Program-made: the position numbers and the translations under genes | Notes under the pieces: model-generated | Told to the model about the DNA's origin: nothing | Seen by the model: the letters and a program-made list of their open reading frames with translations, nothing else | Databases searched by the model: none | Assembly: GCA_023442485.1 (NCBI GenBank) | Contig: JAEZZG010000027.1 | Span: forward strand, 1 to 30,547 | DNA length: 30,547 bases | Direction: 5' to 3' | Origin: Actinomycetes bacterium | GTDB taxonomy: Bacteria; Actinomycetota; Actinomycetes; Propionibacteriales; Propionibacteriaceae | Shown here: piece by piece, positions 22,823-29,495 of the stretch | Position numbering within the stretch: the stretch's first letter is position 1 | Layout of the letters: the number at the start of each line of letters is the position of its first letter

Positions 22823-24337
22823 CTACCCGGCCAGATCGGCGGCGATCTGGATCAGGGTGCGCACCGAAGCGCCGGTGCCGCCGTGGCAGATATAGCCGCG
22901 TGGCTCCTCTTCGTTGAATGCCGGGCCGGCAATGTCAAGGTGTGCCCAGTCGACACCGTCTGCAACGAAGTTCGACAAGAAAGCGGCAGCGGTGGTCGCC
23001 CCGCCGAGTCGCCCGCCCCCTGAACGAATATCGGCAATCTTGGATGCCAGACGCTTTTGCGCGTAACCCTGAAGTGGCAACTGCCAGAACTCTTCACCAG
23101 TGGCCTCAGCCGCCGCCAGCACTCGATCAGCGTTGTGCTGGTCGCGGGCAATCACGCCAGCGCAGCGGTCACCGAGAGCAACCATACAAGCGCCGGTCAG
23201 GGTGGCGACATCGATCAGTAGCGTGGGTTCATCCTCACAGCCGCGCGCCAGGGCATCAGCCATGACCAGGCGTCCCTCGGCGTCAGTGTTGTAGTTCTCC
23301 ACCGTCTTACCGCCGTACATGGTCAACACGTCGGAAGGATGGTAGGACGATCCCGACGGCATGTTCTCGGCCATAGACGCGTAGGCCGTCACCCACACAT
23401 TCAACCCCAGCTCGGCGATAGCCACAGTGGCGGCCAGGACGGAGGCGGCCCCGGCCATATCGCACTTCATGGTGTACATCCCATCGGCTGGTTTCAGATC
23501 GAGTCCACCAGAGTCGAAGGTGATCCCCTTGCCGACGAACACCAGGTGAGCGGTTGCCCCGTCCGGATGGTAGTCCAGACGCGCCAGCCGAGGCGGTTTC
23601 GCAGAGCCCGAACCCACCGCGAGAATACCGCCGTAGCCGCCAGCGGCGAGTTCCTTCTCGTCCAAGACGGTGCACTCAATCCCGGCTTCACTAGCCAGGC
23701 GGGCAGCGTCCTCAGCGAAGGTTTGCGGGTAGAGCTGATTGGGGGTGAGGTTCACCCAGTCGCGGGCCAGATAGACCGCCTTGGCGGTGATCCGGGCGGC
23801 GGCCACCTCGTCCTCAGCCCCGGCAGAGACGACAGCGAGACTCTTCACCGCAGACGAGACCGCCTCACTCTTCAAATCCTGGTAGCGGTAGCAGCCGAGC
23901 AAGACGCCTTCGACACAAGGCCGCACAGTATCAGCGTCGGGGTAGACCACGATGGTATCGGCACCGTCTGACTCAGCCTCGACACCAAACAGTGCGCGGG
24001 CCGCGCTACCGTAAGCCATCCGGACGGTCTCGGCATCGTCATCTGCACCGACCCCAACCAAGGCGAGCTGGGTTCCGTCAGCGACGGGAGGCAGCAGGCA
24101 AACGCAGCCAGCTTCGGCCTTCATCCCCAGACGGCTAGCCAAGGTGGCGATATCGTGGCCGAAACTGTCGACATGGGCCTGGGCAAGTTCGTCCGGGACG
24201 CCAGCGATTCTCCACGATTCGTGACTGGTGCATGACTCCTTATCTTCGGCATATACGAGACCGATCACCGCACGCTTCGCGTCGCCAAGCTGGGCACAGT
24301 CGGCGACCACGCGGACATCAATCAGTGCTGTAGACAC
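22823..24337 (-). CDS. pepA: Leucyl aminopeptidase (M17 family)
   Basis: This cytosolic two-metal exopeptidase removes N-terminal residues, leucine by preference, during peptide turnover. The 504-residue protein contains the M17 catalytic region: VGKGITFDSGGLDLKP (K270, D275, K282), KCDMAGAASV (D293) and the family signature NTDAEGRL (D352, E354, R356). Length is normal. The N-terminal macro-like domain (about 1-170) is divergent, as usual. GTG 24337 follows GAGGAG at about 6 bases. Transcription ends at the strong hairpin at 22765-22799. DUF3043 lies just upstream on the same strand (gap about 42 bases), so the two may be co-transcribed. Confidence 0.95.
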   Translation of the reverse strand: MSTALIDVRVVADCAQLGDAKRAVIGLVYAEDKESCTSHESWRIAGVPDELAQAHVDSFGHDIATLASRLGMKAEAGCVCLLPPVADGTQLALVGVGADDDAETVRMAYGSAARALFGVEAESDGADTIVVYPDADTVRPCVEGVLLGCYRYQDLKSEAVSSAVKSLAVVSAGAEDEVAAARITAKAVYLARDWVNLTPNQLYPQTFAEDAARLASEAGIECTVLDEKELAAGGYGGILAVGSGSAKPPRLARLDYHPDGATAHLVFVGKGITFDSGGLDLKPADGMYTMKCDMAGAASVLAATVAIAELGLNVWVTAYASMAENMPSGSSYHPSDVLTMYGGKTVENYNTDAEGRLVMADALARGCEDEPTLLIDVATLTGACMVALGDRCAGVIARDQHNADRVLAAAEATGEEFWQLPLQGYAQKRLASKIADIRSGGGRLGGATTAAAFLSNFVADGVDWAHLDIAGPAFNEEEPRGYICHGGTGASVRTLIQIAADLAG

Positions 24338-24379
24338 AATGACTCCTCATCTCATTCAGTTATCAAAGGTGGAAGACGG

Positions 24380-24994
24380 TTAGATCGCAGAGCCGCGCTT
24401 GACTGCAGGCGGCGGCACGCGGAAACGACGAATCTGCACCATGCGCCCGATCATGTACCACTTCAGGCCCCTCGTCCTCTTGCTGGGGTAGCGCTGCGCC
24501 AACAGTTTGACGAAGCGCCGCCAGGTCATGATCATTTCCAGGACGACGCTCGCCATCAAGACATAGGCCAAGATGGTCAAGAATGTGGCTATCTGTTGGT
24601 TGCGCTGGAATACCATCACCAGGGCAAACAGGATCAGCATCAACGGCAAGGCCAGCTCGGAGAGGGTCCACTTTGAATCGATCAGGTTACGCAGGAGAAC
24701 GCGTTCTGGGGACTTCTCGGATTCGGCAAGGTCCCGGTTGCGCTTGGCGACTGCAGCCTTGCGTTCTTGGGCGCGACGTTCCTTCTTCGTTAGGGTTGGG
24801 CGCAGACGTTCGCGACGGTCGGCCTCTGCCTTGCGGCGGCTACGAGTCGGGCCTGCTTTGGCTCTCGACGACTTCGTTGCCGCGTCATTGGAGGTGGAGG
24901 TCGTCTCGGAGCCAGATGACTGTGCCTCAGTCGTCATCTCAACGGACTGATTCTTCGCGTCCTCTGGGCGTGCATAGGGGCGAAACAGCTTCAC
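24380..24994 (-). CDS. DUF3043 membrane protein
   Basis: The 204-residue protein has an acidic/Ser/Thr-rich N-terminus and then a strongly basic segment (GPTRSRRKAEADRRERLRP, about 48-66, then KKERRAQERKAAVAKRNRD). A conserved stretch (RVLLRNLIDSKWTLSELALP) leads into two transmembrane helices (about 113-130 and 135-156) and a basic C-terminal tail. These are the marks of DUF3043, widespread in Actinobacteria (Rv2206 in M. tuberculosis). Function is unknown; the topology suggests a membrane hairpin with both ends in the cytoplasm. The ATG is at 24994. The gene is divergent from pspA across about 285 bases. Confidence 0.85.
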   Translation of the reverse strand: MKLFRPYARPEDAKNQSVEMTTEAQSSGSETTSTSNDAATKSSRAKAGPTRSRRKAEADRRERLRPTLTKKERRAQERKAAVAKRNRDLAESEKSPERVLLRNLIDSKWTLSELALPLMLILFALVMVFQRNQQIATFLTILAYVLMASVVLEMIMTWRRFVKLLAQRYPSKRTRGLKWYMIGRMVQIRRFRVPPPAVKRGSAI

Positions 24995-25280
24995 GGTATG
25001 CGCCTATCTCGTGGGATGATGGAACGGGGTGGACCAAATCACCCTAATCCTAGCCCGTCTCGGACTCAATCTGCCTACCCCGCTCTCGCCGTCCGCAACG
25101 ATCACAGACACCGACGACGAAACCACCTGCCACAAGGATTTATCCTCCCTCAGTACGATCAATTGCGACGAAGGGGTAATTTATGAGTCACCAAAGGCTA
25201 GAAAATCAGGTGTGACCCCTTACTCTATTTAGTGATGACCGCAGGCAGGCTGTGGTGTGACGGAAGGATTGACGAACCCT

Positions 25281-26093
25281 ATGGCTGGTATTTTTGAGCG
25301 GATCTCCACCATCTTCCGGGCCAAGGCAAACAAGGCTCTCGACAAGTACGAAGACCCGCGTGAAACCCTCGACTACTCCTACGAGAAGCAGCTTGACCTA
25401 CTCCAAAAGGTTCGTCGCGGGGTTGCTGACGTGGCTACATCGCGCAAGCGCATCGAACTGCAGGCAACCAAACTCAACGGTGAGATCGACAAACTCACCG
25501 CCGCCGCCCAGCGCGCACTTCAAGAAGGCCGCGAAGACCTCGCCCGCGAGGCACTGACCCGCAAGGCCGCCTTGCAGCAGCAGCTCGGCGACCTCCAAGT
25601 CCAGCACCAGCAGCTTGCTGACGAAGAAGCCAAACTCGTTCAGGCATCCACCCGTCTTCAAGCCAAGGTCAACGCCTTCAGGACCCGCAAGGAAACCATC
25701 AAGGCCACCTACTCCGCCGCCGAAGCCCAGACCCGTCTCAACGAGGCTTTCACCGGTATCAGTGAAGAGATGGGCGATGTCGGCCTGGCTATCCAGCGTG
25801 CCGAAGACAAGACGGCTCAGCTTCAAGCCCGCGCTTCCGCTGTGGACGAACTACTAGCGTCTGGAGCCCTCGAAGATTTCAGCGGTATCGACTCTTCGGA
25901 CCCGATCACCCGCGAGATCGAGCAGGTTGCGTCCTCGGCTTCCGTCGAGAACGAACTGGCGTCAATGAAACAGCAGTTGGCCCTATCTCAAGGTGGCTCC
26001 GATAAGGGTGCTCAGCAGCTAGAAGCTGGCGCTTCGACCTCGCAGACGGATTCGGCCCCCGCCGCCGGGGATCAGCCCGGAGGTGCCCAGTGA
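25281..26093 (+). CDS. pspA: PspA/IM30 family phage-shock protein
   Basis: PspA proteins are peripheral membrane proteins of the ESCRT-III-like family that protect membranes under stress. From ATG 25281 the 270-residue protein begins MAGIFERISTIFRAKANKAL, the amphipathic membrane-binding helix, followed by KYEDPRETLDYSYEKQ and long coiled coil helices (about 25-215). The tail is Gln/Ala/Gly-rich and probably disordered. The frame is open from 25257 (GTG), but homology favours 25281. It overlaps the pspAA start by four bases (GTGA at 26090-26093). The divergent region before it should hold its stress promoter; I could not pick out a confident -35/-10. Confidence 0.92.
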   Translation: MAGIFERISTIFRAKANKALDKYEDPRETLDYSYEKQLDLLQKVRRGVADVATSRKRIELQATKLNGEIDKLTAAAQRALQEGREDLAREALTRKAALQQQLGDLQVQHQQLADEEAKLVQASTRLQAKVNAFRTRKETIKATYSAAEAQTRLNEAFTGISEEMGDVGLAIQRAEDKTAQLQARASAVDELLASGALEDFSGIDSSDPITREIEQVASSASVENELASMKQQLALSQGGSDKGAQQLEAGASTSQTDSAPAAGDQPGGAQ

Positions 26094-26380
26094 TCGTTCG
26101 GATTCATGGCGTAGGACAGTGGAAGATTGATCAGTCTGACCTCGATCCACTCAACGTGATTGACGCTGATGTCGCAGCCGCAATCCAGGCCCAGGACGCA
26201 GATAAGCTGCGCCAAGAGCTGGAGCGCCTCACTGACGCTGTCAAGTCAATGGGAACACCTGTTCACGAAGACGAGATCGCCGAGTCCGAGCTGATTCTTC
26301 CTGGAGCTGACGTCTCCTTGGAGGAGATCGGCCAATGGCTCAACGAGGAACAACCCGAGGTTGGGCTCATCGCTGACTAA
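26090..26380 (+). CDS. pspAA: PspA-associated protein PspAA
   Basis: The 96-residue protein starts with GTG overlapping the pspA stop (GTGA). It reads MIVRIHGVGQWKIDQSDLDP, then LNVIDADVAAAIQAQDAD and ESELILPGADVSLEEIGQWL, which matches the PspAA domain found next to PspA in many bacteria and archaea. Its molecular role is not well defined; PspAA is thought to be a partner or regulator of PspA. The coupling to pspA supports joint function. A hairpin with a T-run downstream ends this two-gene unit. Confidence 0.87.
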   Translation: MIVRIHGVGQWKIDQSDLDPLNVIDADVAAAIQAQDADKLRQELERLTDAVKSMGTPVHEDEIAESELILPGADVSLEEIGQWLNEEQPEVGLIAD

Positions 26381-26445
26381 GATCATCGCTCGACACTGAT
26401 GCCACCTGGTCTCGGCCAGCGGGTCAGTGAACGAGGACGTCAGAG

Positions 26446-26478
26446 TGTGGGGTGCGATCGGCACCCCCACAACCTTTT
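26446..26478 (+). terminator. Terminator after pspA-pspAA
   Basis: Arms TGTGGGGTGC (26446-26455) and GCACCCCCACA (26461-26471) pair with one bulge around a 5-base loop, and a run of T at 26475-26478 follows. It lies 66 bases beyond pspAA and before the glycerate-kinase-like gene. Confidence 0.78.
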
Positions 26479-26520
26479 AAGCGGTTCTTGTCGCTAGGGC
26501 TATCAAGAATGGAGATGTCG

Positions 26521-27714
26521 ATGCGCGTCGTCGTGGTCGCAGATCACCTGGGGCGAAGAGCGGGGATAGACGCTGGCGTCCCGGTGGCTCGGGCATGGCG
26601 TCAACGCGGTGCTGAGGTTGCGGTGGTTCCGGTCGGGGTGGCCGGGGACGGATTCTTGACTAGCTACATGGCCTTGACTGGAGCTAGGGCCCAGGTTGCT
26701 CGTGACGGTATCGATCTCCACGATTCATTGGTGATCGGCGAGTCGGTGGTAGTCGTGGACTTATCCGGGGCTGATCTAAGCTCCACCTCTGCCAGTATCG
26801 GTAGTGTCATCGCAGAGCTTGCAGATGCCTACCCGTTTGTGGATGAGATGGTGTTTGCCCTCGGGCCCACCCCCCTTAGCCCTGACCTTCTCTTTTCGTC
26901 CTTGACTGACCTGGTGGTGTGGGGGCGTTCCAGAATGGGTGGCGGCACGGTTGACCGGCGCTCCTATCCGCTTTCTCTCGGGGACGGCAAGCACTTCACC
27001 GTCGATGACCTCCACGCCGTCGTCACAGGCTTAGGCGGCAAGCGGCTTCGTCTCGTGGTCCACTCCGACGACGTGGCTGCCCGTCTGGGCGGGATTACCG
27101 GAGTCATCGGGCAGTGGGCCTTCGATGCCGGCTGGGATGTCGAGCGCAGACTTCACGCGTCCAGAGCAATCGAGCGGCTTGACCAACTGTGTGCCTCTCT
27201 CACTCGCAGACCCACATTGGCTGCTGCCCCAGGCTCAGGGGCCGGTGGCGGGCTCGGCTTCTTATTCATGCAGCTAGAAGCCTTGGCGAGGGCCGCCGGT
27301 GACGTCGCAGATAATGCTAACGATCTGCCGACCGCGCCGGAATCGACCCCGGTGGTGCACAGCGGCCCCGGCTATCTCGCGAGCGTCAGTGGACTCGACG
27401 ACACCATCGCGTCGGCAGATTGCGTTGTTGGGGTGGTGACCGTCGTCGATGTTGATCACGACGGCGGGGAAGTCATCGCCGATCTAGCCGCCAGATGTGC
27501 GCGCGAAGCCAAACCCCTCGTGGTGATCAGTGCCTGCGGGCAGGTTTCGGTCAGGGATGCGCGGGAACGCGGGGTTGAGGTGTGCTACTCGTTGACCTCG
27601 CGGATTCAGCCTGGACCGGGGGCGCCGATGATGGATCATCTAGTCGTCGATGGTCTCAGTGACGACGAAATCACCGACCTTGTGGTTCCGATTGCGCAGA
27701 GCTGGTCCTGGTAG
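26521..27714 (+). CDS. Glycerate-kinase-like protein, probably degenerate
   Basis: From ATG 26521 (GGAG 6 bases upstream) the 397-residue protein aligns, by motif, with the glycerate kinase (GckA/GlxK) family. The N-terminus MRVVVVADHLGRR stands where the family has PDSFKGSLSA, residues 38-45 (PVGVAGDG) stand for the DGGEG loop, and APGSGAGGGLGF (236-246) keeps the GAGAAGGLG loop. The TGEG...D.Q substrate loop is not recognisable. Key catalytic positions thus look lost, and it may be inactive or altered in substrate. The mycobacterial orthologue by position (Rv2205c) sits next to the IscA-type gene, as here. ATG codons at 26509 and 26515 are also in frame. Its 3' end overlaps the convergent small membrane gene by 44 bases. 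Confidence 0.68.
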   Translation: MRVVVVADHLGRRAGIDAGVPVARAWRQRGAEVAVVPVGVAGDGFLTSYMALTGARAQVARDGIDLHDSLVIGESVVVVDLSGADLSSTSASIGSVIAELADAYPFVDEMVFALGPTPLSPDLLFSSLTDLVVWGRSRMGGGTVDRRSYPLSLGDGKHFTVDDLHAVVTGLGGKRLRLVVHSDDVAARLGGITGVIGQWAFDAGWDVERRLHASRAIERLDQLCASLTRRPTLAAAPGSGAGGGLGFLFMQLEALARAAGDVADNANDLPTAPESTPVVHSGPGYLASVSGLDDTIASADCVVGVVTVVDVDHDGGEVIADLAARCAREAKPLVVISACGQVSVRDARERGVEVCYSLTSRIQPGPGAPMMDHLVVDGLSDDEITDLVVPIAQSWSW

Positions 27715-28009
27715 GTGCCGAGGAGCCGTCGGCGTTGGTGGGATTGTTGGGGGTGGTGGCTGGCCGACTAGCTGAGAAGAGTGCCAGCCCGCAGGTCCCG
27801 GACAGGCAGACCCCAGACAAAGCCAGGAAGAGGCCCCCGTAGACGCCTAGTTTGTTGAGTGCGCTCATCTCGGCGTGGCCGATGTTGCCGATCACCGAGC
27901 GGGTGACGGCGAATAAGGCGAGACCTGCGACCAGTAAAACCACCGACATGATCATGCCGATCCGCAACGGCTTAGTGGAGTCTGCCTGAGAGGGAGGAAC
28001 TGGGGTCAT
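27671..28009 (-). CDS. Small two-TM membrane protein, unknown function
   Basis: The 112-residue product has two hydrophobic helices (about 17-37, IGMIMSVVLLVAGLALFAVT; and 56-80, LGVYGGLFLALSGVCLSGTC) separated by a short loop, and a Ser/Thr/Pro-rich tail. I do not recognise the family. The ATG at 28009 has only a weak ribosome binding site. Its end overlaps the 3' end of the glycerate-kinase-like gene on the other strand, which could simply be tight packing. The clean membrane topology argues that it is real. Confidence 0.6.
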   Translation of the reverse strand: MTPVPPSQADSTKPLRIGMIMSVVLLVAGLALFAVTRSVIGNIGHAEMSALNKLGVYGGLFLALSGVCLSGTCGLALFSASRPATTPNNPTNADGSSAPTRTSSAQSEPQGR

Positions 28010-28029
28010 AGGGTCAGCTTAGCGTGCCC

Positions 28030-28059
28030 TTGGTGACGGGTTTATGAGGGGTTTATAGT
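28030..28059 (+). promoter_or_regulatory. Candidate promoter for erpA
   Basis: TTGGTG (28030-28035) and TATAGT (28054-28059) are 18 bases apart and upstream of erpA, giving a leader of about 175 bases. A 7-bp inverted repeat (TCGTGAC 28076-28082, GTCACGA 28099-28105) lies just after the predicted start and could be an operator or leader hairpin. This is sequence-pattern evidence only. Confidence 0.35.
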
Positions 28060-28239
28060 GGGTGAGGTACGAAAATCGTGACCACTGCCCGCCACTTCGT
28101 CACGAGCCACCATGCGGTTTGGCCTGCGGCTTAGGTTCTGGCGCGGGTGGTCGCGTAAAGTGTCTGCGAGGAAGCTGTGAATGTGGCTGTGGTTGTCGCA
28201 GGCTCGTCCAGGATCCAACTCCAGCGAGGGGAAGATTTC

Positions 28240-28593
28240 ATGACTGATACCGTAACCAGCGCTCCGACTTCGGGCGTCCTTCTGACTGACGATGCTGCAG
28301 CTAAGGTCAAAGCGCTGTTGGCTAATGAGGGGCGCGACGATCTCGTCCTGAGGATCGCTGTTCAGCCCGGCGGTTGTTCCGGTCTGCGCTACCAGCTCTA
28401 CTTTGACGATCGCAGTCTCGACGGCGATGTCGTCAATGATTTTGACGGTGTGAAGGTGGTTACCGACAAGATGTCGGCCCCCTATCTCAACGGCGCCACC
28501 ATCGGTTTCTCCGACACCATCGAGCAGCAGGGGTTCACCATCGACAACCCCAATGCGACCGGCACCTGCGCGTGCGGAGAATCCTTCCACTAA
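28240..28593 (+). CDS. erpA: Iron-sulfur cluster insertion protein, ErpA/IscA type
   Basis: A-type carrier that delivers Fe-S clusters to apo-enzymes. The 117-residue protein has the HesB/IscA fold with the three ligand cysteines: C46 in QPGGCSGLRY, and C110 and C112 in TGTCACGESF. ATG 28240 follows AGGGGAAG and gives the family length. A GTG at 28177 would add 21 unneeded residues. Position beside a glycerate-kinase-like gene matches M. tuberculosis Rv2204c-Rv2205c. LipA in this window is a likely user of Fe-S clusters, though no direct link is shown. Its leader resembles that of the next gene. Confidence 0.92.
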   Translation: MTDTVTSAPTSGVLLTDDAAAKVKALLANEGRDDLVLRIAVQPGGCSGLRYQLYFDDRSLDGDVVNDFDGVKVVTDKMSAPYLNGATIGFSDTIEQQGFTIDNPNATGTCACGESFH

Positions 28594-28662
28594 GCTGTGA
28601 ATGTGCCGGTGTCCGAGCCGGCAACCAGATCATTGTTCGGATCAACCAGGATCGGTGAAGAC

Positions 28663-29142
28663 ATGCAGACTGCGGCTGACGCCAGTCAAGATCAAGTTCG
28701 AGTGTTGTTGTATTCCGATGACCGCAACGTTCGTCGAGACGTCCGGATGGCCCTAGGAACGAAACTTTCGGACGATCTGGGGGCTCTGGAATATACCGAA
28801 TGCGCCACTCAACCTGCCGTCATCTCCGCGATGGACGCTGGCGAGTTCGATCTGTTGATCCTCGACGCCGAGGCTACTCCGAGTGGCGGCATGGGAATCG
28901 CCCATCAGCTAAAGGACGAGATTCAGCACTGCCCGCCGATCATCTTGCTGGTTGCTCGCGAGCAGGACGCGTGGTTGGCGACCTGGTCACGAGCTGAAGC
29001 GATCAGCCCCTTCCCGGTTGACCCCATCCGTCTCCCGAAGCTGGTTGCAGATGTGTTGCGGATGTCTCCCTACGTCGCACCGATCTCAACCGTCCGTGGT
29101 TTACATGATTCCGGTTCGGCAGACGAGGACTTTTCCCAGTAG
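28663..29142 (+). CDS. Stand-alone receiver-like protein, degenerate
   Basis: From ATG 28663 the product has 159 residues. It shows a CheY-like fold: VRVLLYSDDRNVRRDVRMAL with the acidic pair D19/D20, LLILDAEATPSGGMG with the phospho-acceptor candidate D68, PPIILLVAREQD, and ISPFPVDPIRLPKLVADVLR. Two positions that are normally conserved are replaced: the Thr/Ser after the fourth strand is V97, and the Lys before Pro-Phe is F117. There is no DNA-binding output domain. It may be a pseudo-receiver that works without phosphorylation. GTG 28597 is an alternative start adding 22 residues. It lies 69 bases after erpA on the same strand, so co-transcription is likely. Confidence 0.68.
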   Translation: MQTAADASQDQVRVLLYSDDRNVRRDVRMALGTKLSDDLGALEYTECATQPAVISAMDAGEFDLLILDAEATPSGGMGIAHQLKDEIQHCPPIILLVAREQDAWLATWSRAEAISPFPVDPIRLPKLVADVLRMSPYVAPISTVRGLHDSGSADEDFSQ

Positions 29143-29495
29143 AGCGCAATCACATCGAGGCTAAGCCGACCCCTGCAAGGGTTGAACCTCGGCTGCGCCG
29201 CGACCCCACATCCGTCCGTCCACAGGGCTTCGTTCCTTGGTTTCATCCGGGGTGGCCTGCCAAACTTGAGCAGAGCCACCCCGGATCTTTATCAACCAAA
29301 CAGACGCGGCAACTGCCTGTCTGGTCAGGTATTTTGCGAATCTGAACCGATTTCACCTCCTGCCAGCTTCCCTTTTTCTTGGGGGGTAGTGTCATCCCTA
29401 GGTGGAGAATCGGCGAGACCACGCTTATCGGGTCCAGTCGACTCCACTCGGTCACATCGACCACAGTCGATCTTCTTCACCGGCGAAGGAGCCCC
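29143..29495. other. Intergenic region before the Tat glycosidase gene
   Basis: This 353-base gap holds the strong terminator at 29245-29286. A smaller dyad near 29164-29193 (AGCCGA with TCGGCT, and CCC/GGG inside) precedes it. After the terminator about 200 bases remain for the promoter of the next gene; I see no confident -35/-10 pair and no gene. Confidence 0.6.
29245..29286 (+). terminator. Terminator after the receiver gene
   Basis: A perfect 12-bp stem (ATCCGGGGTGGC at 29245-29256, GCCACCCCGGAT at 29275-29286) is extended by a CTGC/GCAG inner pairing. It is followed by CTTTATC. It ends the erpA-receiver transcript. Confidence 0.8.

Noticed and set aside
24998..25232. Two overlapping small frames (62 and 67 residues) before pspA
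   Set aside because: No ribosome binding site, no similarity, and the region must hold two divergent promoters.
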